From Halovivax gelatinilyticus (GTDB lineage Archaea > Halobacteriota > Halobacteria > Halobacteriales > Natrialbaceae), in assembly GCF_024300625.1 (NCBI RefSeq), contig NZ_CP101322.1, forward strand, positions 2,741,992 to 2,805,991: a stretch of DNA of 64,000 nt. Reading direction: 5' to 3'. The translations under genes and the position numbers were made by a program. The notes beneath the pieces are model-generated. The model did not search any database, was not told the origin of the DNA, and saw only the letters and a program-made list of their open reading frames with translations. Below, in pieces: positions 26,228 through 34,515 of the stretch. Position 1 is the stretch's first letter. Each line of letters begins with the position of its first letter.

Positions 26228-26301
26228 GGAAGCCACGTCTCGGGTGCTCCAACACCCGGGGCAATTCTGCCCACTCTGGCAAGCCAGAGCGAGTGGCTTC
26301 C
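26228..26301. other. Cloverleaf-like structured element (three hairpins inside a 9-bp stem)
   Basis: The outer arms GGAAGCCAC (26228-26236) and GTGGCTTCC (26293-26301) pair perfectly. Inside are three adjacent perfect hairpins: CGGGTG/CACCCG with loop CTCCAA (26241-26258), GGGCA/TGCCC with loop ATTC (26259-26272), and CTCTGG/CCAGAG with loop CAAG (26274-26289). This is far more structure than chance. It has no tRNA sequence signatures. The most likely explanation is the folded end, or guide-RNA-like transcript, of an IS200/IS605 (TnpB) element that has lost its gene. A free-standing RNA is the alternative. Confidence 0.6.
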
Positions 26302-26542
26302 ACGTGGGTTGATGGACTACAGCGTATTATATCTGCTGGAAATTAGGATGGTTTTAGGAACGAAACTGTGGACCGTTTTCACGTTAGGAAATTGGATCGT
26401 GTTGTTCATTGTTCCAACTGGTACCGGGTTTAGCTCCGTACCACTTTGAAAGCCAAATGTTTGACTCATCTATTCATCTGTCAAAGCAGTGTGGAACGAT
26501 CGTGTTTGAAATATGTGCAAAGCTGTGGTAGTGGGGTGTGGC

Positions 26543-27619
26543 ATGACGGGGCAACAATCTGACAGGGGACGCACGCTACACGAGACCGAAGATGCTGGCT
26601 GTCCACCGTTGGCAACACGCCGTCGACAACGAGTCACAGCACTCCGTCGAATACGTCACCGGGCGACAGTCAATCGTCGAACGTTCCTGCTCGGTCTTGT
26701 TCCGGTCGTAACCGCTGGACTGGGCAGTTCCGTCTCCGCAACTGCCAGTGGTGGTACAATTGACGATCATGATTCAGAGGTGGAAGCGGTGGTAGGAGAG
26801 CTGATCGAAGGGGATGCCCTTCAGCTCGTCGTCGAGGACGTCTCGACGACCCGCGAACTCGACGAGTTTACCGAGGCCGACGCGGGTAATGAGTTTCTCG
26901 TCGTTCGATTGGCGTACAAAAACATCAGCGACGAGTTTCACTCGGTGAGCGGGTGGCTCAGCACCCGGGTTCGTGATGCTGAGGCCTACATCTACGATCA
27001 GAGTCTGTTCGGGACGGGAGAGTCCTTGAATGACGGCGAGATCGCGCCCGGAGAAGTCGAACGCGGTGACGTCGTCTACGAAGTCCCCGAGGATGCATCG
27101 GAATTCGTCCTCAAGTTCGACTTCGAGCGTGGCCTCTTCGAGGAGTTAGAACGAGCGACGATCGATCTCGAGGCGGAGAGCGACGACCCACACGTCCTCG
27201 AGCAAGAACTGGGAGTCGAGGTCTACGAAATCGGTGACAGCGTCGAACACGAGGGCACGACCGTGACGGTCAATGAAATCGCCACGGAGACCCAGCTTGA
27301 CGACTTTACGGAGGCGGAAGACGGCTTCGAGTACCTCATCGTGGACATCACCGTTGGGAACGAAACTGGTGAAGAACACCGGGTTTCGACAATACTTCAG
27401 ATGCAACTCAAAGACCAATCCGGACTGAGCTACGGCGAAGATTTCGGGGCATCGACCGCCCTCGACCGAGCATTCGATGAAGGTTCGCCGATCGCAGACG
27501 GAGACGAACGGCGCGGACAGATCACATACGAAATCGAGGACGGACTCGAACCGCTGTACTGGGTGTTCGAATTTGCGCTGTTCGCCGACGGTGACAAGAC
27601 GTTCTGGCAGCTTCGATAA
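26543..27619 (+). CDS. Tat-signal protein with two DUF4352-like domains
   Basis: The protein has about 358 residues from ATG 26543 (an ATG at 26513 is also possible). A twin-arginine signal, NRRTFLLGLVPVVTAGLG, sits about 45 residues in, which is a long n-region. Two related beta-sandwich domains follow. Each begins with a short acidic strand and contains a T.L.(D/E)FTEA..G.E(F/Y)L(V/I)V signature: TTRELDEFTEADAGNEFLVV and TQLDDFTEAEDGFEYLIVD. Each ends with a GD..RG...YE(V/I) motif. This duplicated telokin-like or DUF4352 fold is typical of exported haloarchaeal proteins of unknown function. It lies just outside the left end of the tRNA-Arg island. Confidence 0.75.
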   Translation: MTGQQSDRGRTLHETEDAGCPPLATRRRQRVTALRRIRHRATVNRRTFLLGLVPVVTAGLGSSVSATASGGTIDDHDSEVEAVVGELIEGDALQLVVEDVSTTRELDEFTEADAGNEFLVVRLAYKNISDEFHSVSGWLSTRVRDAEAYIYDQSLFGTGESLNDGEIAPGEVERGDVVYEVPEDASEFVLKFDFERGLFEELERATIDLEAESDDPHVLEQELGVEVYEIGDSVEHEGTTVTVNEIATETQLDDFTEAEDGFEYLIVDITVGNETGEEHRVSTILQMQLKDQSGLSYGEDFGASTALDRAFDEGSPIADGDERRGQITYEIEDGLEPLYWVFEFALFADGDKTFWQLR

Positions 27620-27718
27620 TTTATTTTGGGGCCAATTTCTCTGCTGTGGGAATCGCTCATTTGGCAACCGAACGTACGCTACGGCGCGTAGAACGACTCT
27701 GTTATAAGCGATTTGCTA

Positions 27719-27765
27719 CCGTCCCTTGGATCCGAATCAACCGGAAAACGAGTGGGCGCTGCAGG
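27719..27765. repeat. attL: copy of the tRNA-Arg 3' end and flank
   Basis: These 47 bp match 60506-60552 at about 41 positions, including an identical 15-bp block (CCGTCCCTTGGATCC) and an identical 13-bp block TGGGCGCTGCAGG. The last 12 bases are the 3' end of tRNA-Arg(UCG), read on the minus strand. The integrase start is 167 bp to the right. This is the left boundary of the island. Confidence 0.8.
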
Positions 27766-27931
27766 GAGAATGCGCTGCGCTGGAAGAATTGGTAATTCAC
27801 CGAATCGGGAGACGGCGACGGGTTTGGCCGCAAACCGGCTGTTGGCCGCCTGGCGCTGTGTATCCAGTTCGTTAGAATTACGAGTGAGCGCATTCTTCTG
27901 TGGCGATCGTGCGGTTCGCAGATTCCAACCC

Positions 27932-28942
27932 ATGAATCTCGAACCGATAGCACCGGAACTGGCAGTCGAACTGTTCATCGCAGACAAGGAAGCCGAGTAC
28001 CGCTGGGCGACGCTCCAGTCCTATCAGTCGCGGCTGGGCTACTTCACCGAGTGGTGTGACGAGCGCGGGATCAACAACTGCAACGAGCTTAACGGCCGGT
28101 TGCTCCACGAATACCGCATTTGGCGCCGTAGCCAAGGCGAGTACTCCCCGGCGACCCAGAAGACCCACTTGGACAGCATCCGCGTCTTCATCCGCTGGCT
28201 CGGGACGGTCGACGGCGTGCATCCTGACCTACACCTGAAAGTCCGCTCGCCGAAGCTCACGCCCGACGAGAACTCCCGGTCGGTGACGCTCGAGAGCGAG
28301 GACGCCGAGGCGATGCTGGCCTACCTCGAACGCTACGAATACGCCTCGACCCAGCACGTCTCGCTCTCGCTCCTCTGGCACACGATGCTCCGACTCGGTG
28401 CGGTATACGCGCTCGACCTGGACGACTACGATCGCGAGGAGCGGTTCCTGTCGATCGTCCACCGACCGGACACCGGAACGCCGATCAAGAACGGCAGGAG
28501 CGGACAGCGGCTCGTCGCGCTTTCGGGGGAGATCTGTACGCTCCTCGACGACTACATCCTCGGCCGCCGGAAGGACGAGACGGACGAGCACGGCCGGAAG
28601 CCGCTGCTCACCAGCGTCCACGGTCGCATGTCGAAGAATACGATCCGCAGGTACTGCTACGACTACTCGCGACCCTGTATGACCGGGCAGGACTGTCCGC
28701 ACGGACGCGAGCCGGACACGTGTGAGTTCGTTCCGGACGAAAAGTCCTCTAAGTGCCCCTCGAGCGTGAGCCCGCATCCATTCCGGCGGGGCGGGATCAC
28801 GCACTACCTCGCGAACGACGTACCGGAGACGACCGTGAGCCAACGGGCGAACGTTAGCCCGGACGTGATCGAACAGCACTACGACCAACGGACCGCGAAG
28901 GAGAAGATGGAGCAGCGACGGCAGTACCTGGGGAACATCTAA
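27932..28942 (+). CDS. Tyrosine recombinase/integrase of the tRNA-Arg island
   Basis: From ATG 27932 (MNLEPIAPELAVELFIADKE) the protein has 336 residues. The N-terminal SAM-like core-binding domain ends near KTHLDSIRVFIRWLG. The catalytic domain has the first Arg in LLWHTMLRLGAVYALD, the HxxR box HPFRRGGITHYL and the nucleophilic Tyr in VIEQHYDQRT. A Cys-rich insert (CMTGQDCPHGREPDTC) precedes HxxR, a feature of haloarchaeal integrases. It lies just inside attL and should catalyse island excision and integration at tRNA-Arg. It is paralogous to the integrase at 32553-33656. Confidence 0.9.
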   Translation: MNLEPIAPELAVELFIADKEAEYRWATLQSYQSRLGYFTEWCDERGINNCNELNGRLLHEYRIWRRSQGEYSPATQKTHLDSIRVFIRWLGTVDGVHPDLHLKVRSPKLTPDENSRSVTLESEDAEAMLAYLERYEYASTQHVSLSLLWHTMLRLGAVYALDLDDYDREERFLSIVHRPDTGTPIKNGRSGQRLVALSGEICTLLDDYILGRRKDETDEHGRKPLLTSVHGRMSKNTIRRYCYDYSRPCMTGQDCPHGREPDTCEFVPDEKSSKCPSSVSPHPFRRGGITHYLANDVPETTVSQRANVSPDVIEQHYDQRTAKEKMEQRRQYLGNI

Positions 28943-29013
28943 AGCGCCCTTTGTGAGGAGAGACTTCCCGAGGCCACCTTCTGTCGATCAAATGGAGAGC
29001 TAATCTGAGAAGC

Positions 29014-29121
29014 TCAGTCCTGGAGCCGAGCAAACATCCGACCGGTCTCTTCGACTTCCTCGCGCAGGCTCATCCCGAGGCGGCATTCTAGTTCGGGGAC
29101 GGTCTCATCGAGATTAATCAC
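29014..29121 (-). CDS. 35-residue peptide, conserved with a truncated copy at 20862-20924
   Basis: From GTG 29121 the frame reads VINLDETVPELECRLGMSLR, EEVEETGRMFARLQD, then stops. It is predicted to be helical. A shorter relative lies at 20862-20924. The upstream sequence in frame is also open for some codons (RPTVIN), so this could be the C-terminal remnant of a larger protein rather than a complete peptide. Confidence 0.35.
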   Translation of the reverse strand: MINLDETVPELECRLGMSLREEVEETGRMFARLQD

Positions 29122-29255
29122 CGTGGGGCGATAATTGGCGGAGAAATAAATGCACCGGAATAGGTTATTTTCGTGAAGAATAAGCGCCATCCAAATGATA
29201 GGGTAGTGGTGTTTGTGCCTTAAACTAAAAGTTTGTCAATTCGCTGGATTGCAGA

Positions 29256-29264
29256 AATTATAAC
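29256..29264 (+). promoter_or_regulatory. TATA-like box of the OLD-type gene
   Basis: AATTATAAC lies 25-33 bp before the ATG at 29289, in a strongly A/T-rich stretch. This spacing fits an archaeal promoter with a very short or absent leader. Confidence 0.5.
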
Positions 29265-29288
29265 ATAGGCTATTGAGAATACGCCAAC

Positions 29289-32200
29289 ATGACTGACGTT
29301 TCGTTGCCGCTGACCCGGTTCACCGCCGAAACCCACATGCAATCCCTGAAGGGATTGGTGGATAGGTACGAACATGAAGGCGAGCCAATCCACTACAAAA
29401 AAGCAGCCACTGAAGTTTCAGAAACCACCTGTTCCAGCTGCCTAAAGTACTTCAGCAAAATAGGGCTAATCGAACCTGAAAAACAAGGTGTCTACACACC
29501 GTCTCAACCGATCATTGATTATTTCACAAAAGTTCGAGAGTCACGTGAAAAAGCAGTTCAACGTATAATTTCAAAATTACGCGAAGATTCTGTTTTTAAA
29601 GAGGTCACATTCCACATTAGTGAAGAAGGTGTAGGTGTGAAGGAGTTGGCAGAAAAAACAGCTGGTGGAATAGGCATAAGCAAAGATGAGATACCGAAAA
29701 TTGAGCGAGCAATTGAAATTTTTGCGGAGTTAGAAGCGCTTTCAATTGGTGAAGATGACCAGGTAACTTTACGAACGGAAGGGAAGCACGAGCCCAATTC
29801 CGATGAGTCTGAAGCAGGTGGAGCCAAAGATGGTTCTCAGCAAGAAATCCGTTTAGAGAAGCCTCGTGATCCGTCTGAGCTAGATCCTGAAGAATTAGAT
29901 TTACCGCCGACAAAAGGTGATCCTGAAAGCCTTCATCAGGTGTGTACACAGTTGAAAGCTGGCGGGAAGTGGTCCGCTGAGGAAATCTCTGAAGAAACCG
30001 AATTTGCAAAACGTAAGGTGCAAGGTCAGGTACGGTACGGGGTAGAACTCGGATTTATTGACCGGTCTGATGATGGTTATTCACCGACTCAACGCGGATA
30101 TGATCTCGGATTCGAAACAGGATTGAACAAAACAACGGAAGAACTGTTTCTCGAAGGTGTTCTCGAATCCGACATTTATATATCGCTTTTGTCACGCTGC
30201 CTCGACCACGCTGACGAGGAAGAAGGTTCACGGGCGATAAAATCAAGCCATTGTGAACGGGAATTACGCACGTATTTTGGATTTACTGAAGAATCTGAAG
30301 ATACGCTCAAAGACGCGATTAATACGTTTCTGCAAACTATTGAAGCGGCGGGGCACGGGAATTACATCATTGGTCGTAGAGGTTTGGAGACCCGGATTGA
30401 ATTCTCACAAAACGAATTGGATGGTCTACGCCGAATTATCCGGGTAGAAGTAATCGAACAACCAGCTGATAAACCAGAAACAGAGAATGGAGTCAACGAA
30501 GTAGACCGTGAAGAAAAATCAAAATCAGATGAGAAACCTGACCAAAGAAAGGGACTGTTAAAGCAACACCTATCGAACGGGAAACCAGAGGGCGGCCCTC
30601 CGCTCCGCATTTCCTCACTCAGAATTCAGAATTATAGGAATATCCAGGACTCGGAGGAAATCCGACTCAAACCCATCACTACGTTCATTGGGAAGAATGA
30701 ATCGGGAAAAACATCTACGCTCGAAGCAATCAACTCGTTTTCAAAAGACGGTGAATACAGTGACCGAGACATTTGTAACGATATCGATTACGAATCTAAG
30801 GAAAATCTGCCCATTATTTCGCTCACGTTCGAAATCACAGAGGAAATTGCTAAGGAATACTACGCTGATGATGGTCTGAATGAGGATTTCCCAGTGAAAT
30901 ACCGTGTAACAAAATATGCTGACGGCCATGTTGAAGACGAGACGGATTTGAATATTTCACCACCGTCCCCGGATATCGTGTATTATAACGAATACGACCT
31001 AATATCAGACGTCCTGTATATTGGTGAAGGGAATGATGATGATAATGAAGACAGTACGTTCTGGAATTTACTTCAAATTGGTGATTTGACTGAGGAGAAG
31101 ATTGTGGGGACCACCGGACGAGCACATGATCAAGCGATTGAGAACGCGGAAAACAAAATTGAGGATCGATTAAACGATGCGTGGTCGCAGAAAGACATCC
31201 AAGTCAAACTCAGCTACAGTGACGGGGAGAATTGCTTACGGCTATACATTCAAGATGAAATCCAGAATGAGGAGCGCGAATTAACCCATCCCTCGCAGCG
31301 CAGTGAAGGGTTTCAGTGGTTCTTTTCATTCTACGTGAATATGCTCGCTGAGACCGAGGGAGATAGTGAAGGGTATAAAATCCTGCTTTTAGATGATCCA
31401 GCTGTTCACCTTCACCCGTCCGGGAAACAAGACTGGTTGGAGACGCTGGAGGAAATTGCTCGGGAAGAACAAGTCCTGTACACCTCGCATTCACCGTATT
31501 TAATCGAGAAACAATATCCGGCCCGCATCAGGACAGTGGAAGACTCCCCAAACGGGACACAAATTAACGCCGATATTTTCGATGCTGACACTGGTACACT
31601 CGAACCATTACGGAACGCTCTCGGGATTGATTTGAGCGCGTCACCCTTCGTTTCAGAAGGACAATTACTGGTAGAAGGACCGTCGGAATACTATATCCTG
31701 TCAGCCGTTGGGACATACATGGATAGCGTGCTAGACCGTGGCTTCATCGATTGGCGGAAAATATCGCTTATGCCAGTCCGCGGCGCGGATGATGTTGTCG
31801 GAAAAGCAAGCTGGTTAGAGTCTGAAAACCTGGAATACGTTATTCTACTTGACAGCGACGAACAAGGCCGAAGCGTGCAGGAACGCATTCAAGAGCATCA
31901 TAAGCATATTGAAAATGATCGAGTTCAATTGCTATCACGGCGACCACACGACGAAGATGTTGTGATAGAGGATATTTTCGATCCAGAATTCTACGTCGCA
32001 GCTGCCAACGAATTCTACACGGGACTAATGGAGGATTTTGAACCAATTTCAATCAACAGAGTCGATCCGAATAAGTGGGAGATAGGTAGGGAAGAATACG
32101 AAGGGCAGCGAATTGATAAGGTTCTGGTGAACGAGCTTAGACGTCAAGATATTGCAGAGGATCTCGAAAATGACGATGGTGAAATTGAACTGGCGAAACG

Positions 32201-32312
32201 ACCAATCGCCGAAGTAATCTCCGAGAAAATTAATAACGGGGATGTCGAACCGGATGATTTGGATTTCTTCAATGAACTTCTAGGAAACATTAATTCTAGA
32301 CTATCTCCGTGA
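29289..32312 (+). CDS. OLD-family ATPase-TOPRIM protein with duplicated winged-helix N-terminus
   Basis: The 1007-residue protein has three parts. Residues about 1-165 and 205-380 are two related modules, each a winged helix (YKKAATEVSETTCSSCLKYF; AEEISEETEFAKRKVQGQVR) followed by a helical domain. A charged linker follows. From about 438 there is an ABC/OLD-type ATPase: Walker A FIGKNESGKTST near 466, signature-like LTHPSQRSEGFQW, and Walker B KILLLDDPAVHLHP near 697. The C-terminus is a TOPRIM nuclease: LLVEGPSEYYIL near 792 and ILLDSDEQG near 853. OLD proteins such as GajA are DNA nucleases in phage defence. The N-terminal DNA-binding duplication is uncommon. Codon use is A/T-rich, unlike the flanks, suggesting transfer. 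No UvrD-like GajB partner is present. Confidence 0.85.
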   Translation: MTDVSLPLTRFTAETHMQSLKGLVDRYEHEGEPIHYKKAATEVSETTCSSCLKYFSKIGLIEPEKQGVYTPSQPIIDYFTKVRESREKAVQRIISKLREDSVFKEVTFHISEEGVGVKELAEKTAGGIGISKDEIPKIERAIEIFAELEALSIGEDDQVTLRTEGKHEPNSDESEAGGAKDGSQQEIRLEKPRDPSELDPEELDLPPTKGDPESLHQVCTQLKAGGKWSAEEISEETEFAKRKVQGQVRYGVELGFIDRSDDGYSPTQRGYDLGFETGLNKTTEELFLEGVLESDIYISLLSRCLDHADEEEGSRAIKSSHCERELRTYFGFTEESEDTLKDAINTFLQTIEAAGHGNYIIGRRGLETRIEFSQNELDGLRRIIRVEVIEQPADKPETENGVNEVDREEKSKSDEKPDQRKGLLKQHLSNGKPEGGPPLRISSLRIQNYRNIQDSEEIRLKPITTFIGKNESGKTSTLEAINSFSKDGEYSDRDICNDIDYESKENLPIISLTFEITEEIAKEYYADDGLNEDFPVKYRVTKYADGHVEDETDLNISPPSPDIVYYNEYDLISDVLYIGEGNDDDNEDSTFWNLLQIGDLTEEKIVGTTGRAHDQAIENAENKIEDRLNDAWSQKDIQVKLSYSDGENCLRLYIQDEIQNEERELTHPSQRSEGFQWFFSFYVNMLAETEGDSEGYKILLLDDPAVHLHPSGKQDWLETLEEIAREEQVLYTSHSPYLIEKQYPARIRTVEDSPNGTQINADIFDADTGTLEPLRNALGIDLSASPFVSEGQLLVEGPSEYYILSAVGTYMDSVLDRGFIDWRKISLMPVRGADDVVGKASWLESENLEYVILLDSDEQGRSVQERIQEHHKHIENDRVQLLSRRPHDEDVVIEDIFDPEFYVAAANEFYTGLMEDFEPISINRVDPNKWEIGREEYEGQRIDKVLVNELRRQDIAEDLENDDGEIELAKRPIAEVISEKINNGDVEPDDLDFFNELLGNINSRLSP

Positions 32313-32337
32313 TTATATGTTCCGAATTGTTAAATAA

Positions 32338-32421
32338 GTCGATTCGGCCGCAGACATCGCGGTAACTGCAGACACGTTAGTCGATCACTTTTCGGAGTTT
32401 GTCGATGAGTATGCAAGGCGC
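32338..32421 (+). pseudogene. C-terminal relic of the PD-(D/E)XK-like gene
   Basis: The frame reads VDSAADIAVTADTLVDHFSE, FVDEYARR. This aligns with the C-terminus of the broken nuclease-like protein at 25682 (VDSAADIEETATTLVEHFSE, FGTAYARR). Only 28 residues are homologous, preceded by unrelated A/T-rich DNA. It marks an old junction where a related gene was cut. Confidence 0.65.
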
Positions 32422-32552
32422 TGGGAAATTGGTGTTTTCCGTGAAAACCGACGACGTTCAATATTTGATCCAAATTGCTTCAGTATTGCTGTGTCGTAGT
32501 GAGGTAGATACCTAGCAGTACTCGGACTGGACCACCCCACCGGTCTCTCAAC

Positions 32553-33656
32553 TCAGTCTAACGTCCCAAGAAGAACCTCATGCCGCTGTTCCATCTTCTC
32601 GTTCGCAGACCGAACGTCGTAGTGCTGCTCGATGACCGCCGGTGAGACGTTACACCGATCACTCACCACCTCGATCGGGACGCCGGCCCCGAGCAGCTTG
32701 GTGATGTATCCGCGACGGATCGGGTGCGGCGTCACGCTGGCCGGGCACTTCGACGCCTGGTCGAGGTCGATTGCGGCGTCGCACTCGTCGGGATCACGGC
32801 CCTCTGGGCAGCGTTGACCGACCACACACGGCCGAGACCACTTGTAGACGTACGTCCGGATGCTGGACTTCGAGAGCCGGCCTCGGCCGGACGCGAGTAG
32901 TGGCCGTCGCCCGTGCTCGTCGGTCACGTCGGGGCGGCGGTGATCGAGGTAGTCGTCGATGACGGTACAAACGTCCTCGTCGATCGCGACCGGACGTTCG
33001 CCCTTCGGGCCGTTTTTGATCGGCGTGTCCGTCTCTGGGCGGTGGAGCACGACCAGGTGCGGGTGGTCTACGTCTGTTCGGTAGTCCTCGACATCGAGTG
33101 CGTGTGCGGCGCCCATCCGCATTCCCGTTTCGCTCAGTATGAGCCAGGTAACGTGCTCAATGGTGGCGTACTCGAACCGACCGAGGTGCTCGAGGATCTC
33201 GGTGGCCTCGGCGGTGTGGAGTACGGTGTCGTCGACGTTGCCGCCGTCGGGGATCACCGGCGATTTGACCTTCTTGAACAACCCCGGTTTGACAGCGTCG
33301 ATGGTCTCACACCACTCGAAGAAGACCCGGAGCGTGTCCATCTGTGTCTTCTCGGTGGCGACGCTGAGATCCTCTCGTCGCCAGACGCGGAACTCGTGGA
33401 GGTCCCGGGCGGTGACGTCGTTGAGGTTGTCGAGCTCCCGATCGTCACACCAGTCGAGGAAGAACCCGAGTCTGGATCGGTGTGAGTTGACCGTCGACTT
33501 GCGACACTCCCGAGCTTTGTCCTCAAGGTAGAGATGGAGCGCTTCTTCGGGATGGATCGGCTCGAGCCTGGTGTCAGCCGCTTCTTGGAGGTGTCGGACC
33601 AACGTTTCGGCATCCAGGTCCTCGGCGAGTTCCGGGACATCGTTGGTCCGCGTCAT
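32553..33656 (-). CDS. Second tyrosine recombinase/integrase
   Basis: From ATG 33656 (MTRTNDVPELAEDLDAETLV) the protein has 367 residues. The catalytic Arg is in GMRMGAAHALD, the HxxR box is HPIRRGYITKLL and the Tyr is in VIEQHYDVRSANEKMEQR. A Cys-rich insert CVVGQRCPEGRDPDEC precedes the HxxR. Its start overlaps the stop of the RHH gene (ATGA), so the two form one unit. It is a paralogue of the integrase at 27932-28942. It probably belonged to a separate element nested in or joined to the island. The fragment at 21782-21873 is closer to this protein than to the other. Confidence 0.9.
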   Translation of the reverse strand: MTRTNDVPELAEDLDAETLVRHLQEAADTRLEPIHPEEALHLYLEDKARECRKSTVNSHRSRLGFFLDWCDDRELDNLNDVTARDLHEFRVWRREDLSVATEKTQMDTLRVFFEWCETIDAVKPGLFKKVKSPVIPDGGNVDDTVLHTAEATEILEHLGRFEYATIEHVTWLILSETGMRMGAAHALDVEDYRTDVDHPHLVVLHRPETDTPIKNGPKGERPVAIDEDVCTVIDDYLDHRRPDVTDEHGRRPLLASGRGRLSKSSIRTYVYKWSRPCVVGQRCPEGRDPDECDAAIDLDQASKCPASVTPHPIRRGYITKLLGAGVPIEVVSDRCNVSPAVIEQHYDVRSANEKMEQRHEVLLGTLD

Positions 33657-33862
33657 CCGCACAACTCCTCCACGAACGCCGCGAACGAATCGTCCGGGTA
33701 GAACGCCTCGATTCGGTCGGGGTTCTCCTCGATGTAGTGCTCGACGGACCGAGCGACGAGCTGGGATTTGGTGAGGGCGGTCTCATTGGCCGCTCGATTG
33801 AGGCGCGATACCACGTCGGCCGGCACTCGGCCGGAAACTGCCTTTGTTTGGATCCGCTCCAT
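33653..33862 (-). CDS. Ribbon-helix-helix regulator coupled to integrase 2
   Basis: This 69-residue protein has an RHH fold: TKAVSGRVPADVVSRLNRAA (strand and helix A) and LTKSQLVARSVEHYIEEN (helix B). An acidic C-terminal tail ends VEELCG. Small RHH proteins overlapping an integrase gene usually control integrase expression or act as excisionase-like factors. The AATTGGTGG repeats upstream are candidate binding sites. Confidence 0.75.
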   Translation of the reverse strand: MERIQTKAVSGRVPADVVSRLNRAANETALTKSQLVARSVEHYIEENPDRIEAFYPDDSFAAFVEELCG

Positions 33863-34515
33863 AGCAGCGCCGTTTAGCTACGGGTACATAACTTGCCATT
33901 TAGAATTGGGGGTTGGTGATGGTGGTTCGGCCATTGAATTGGTGGATCAGCGCAAACCCGCAGACGGCAGAGGATAATTGGTGGAGAGAAATGGTGGATC
34001 GGGATGTTGGCCATCGAAAAGTTCGGTGTTGATACCTCTTTGGTCATCATTGAACCCGTCTCTTCGAGAGATTTTCATAGAATTTTGCGCTCGGGCGCGG
34101 CAGTGCTCTCGAATGAATCCGGTCAATATCCGAATACGGCCGAATTCGACCAATTAATTGGTGGCTTAAACCTGTTCTAGCGGCATTCGCTGCGATCTCA
34201 GTTCCCCGGTTTTGGAGACTTGGTCATTGATCCCCTACCCGGGTTCCTAGCCAGCCGGCTCTGTTGAAATCATTGAGTGATGACATGATTTGGAGTGCGT
34301 GGTGACAATACAGGCTGAGTTCAGCACGGTGTCTTCGTTTGTTTCACATCGAAAACGTCGAACCATACGCTTACTACACGTTCGAATTGACCAGCGAGTG
34401 TTCTATCAGGTTCAAGTGAGTTCCGTAGCATCGTGCTGAATAGATGGCGCGAATTCATCATCAGAGAATATTGGGCGACTAGAGGGGTTCGGTCAATCTT
34501 TGGGGGGTGTTTGAG
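33863..34515. repeat. Intergenic region with dispersed AATTGGTGG repeats
   Basis: AATTGGTGG occurs in direct orientation at 33937-33945, 33976-33984 and 34156-34164, with a near copy AATGGTGG at 33990-33997. A GGTTGGTGATGG variant lies near 33911. They lie upstream of the RHH/integrase unit and could be binding sites for either. No coding frame is convincing here. An IS-end-like sequence is at 34257-34271. Confidence 0.5.
34257..34271. repeat. IS-like terminal inverted repeat, left
   Basis: GGCTCTGTTGAAATC matches, in inverted orientation, GATTTCAAAAGAGCC at 35831-35845 (14 of 15 positions). The sequence is of the type found at IS5-family ends in haloarchaea. The 1.6 kb between the ends carry an HNH protein and no transposase. 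Confidence 0.5.

Noticed and set aside
29289-32312. Gabija system
   Set aside because: The OLD-type protein resembles GajA in its ATPase-TOPRIM part, but no UvrD-like GajB is adjacent and the N-terminus differs.
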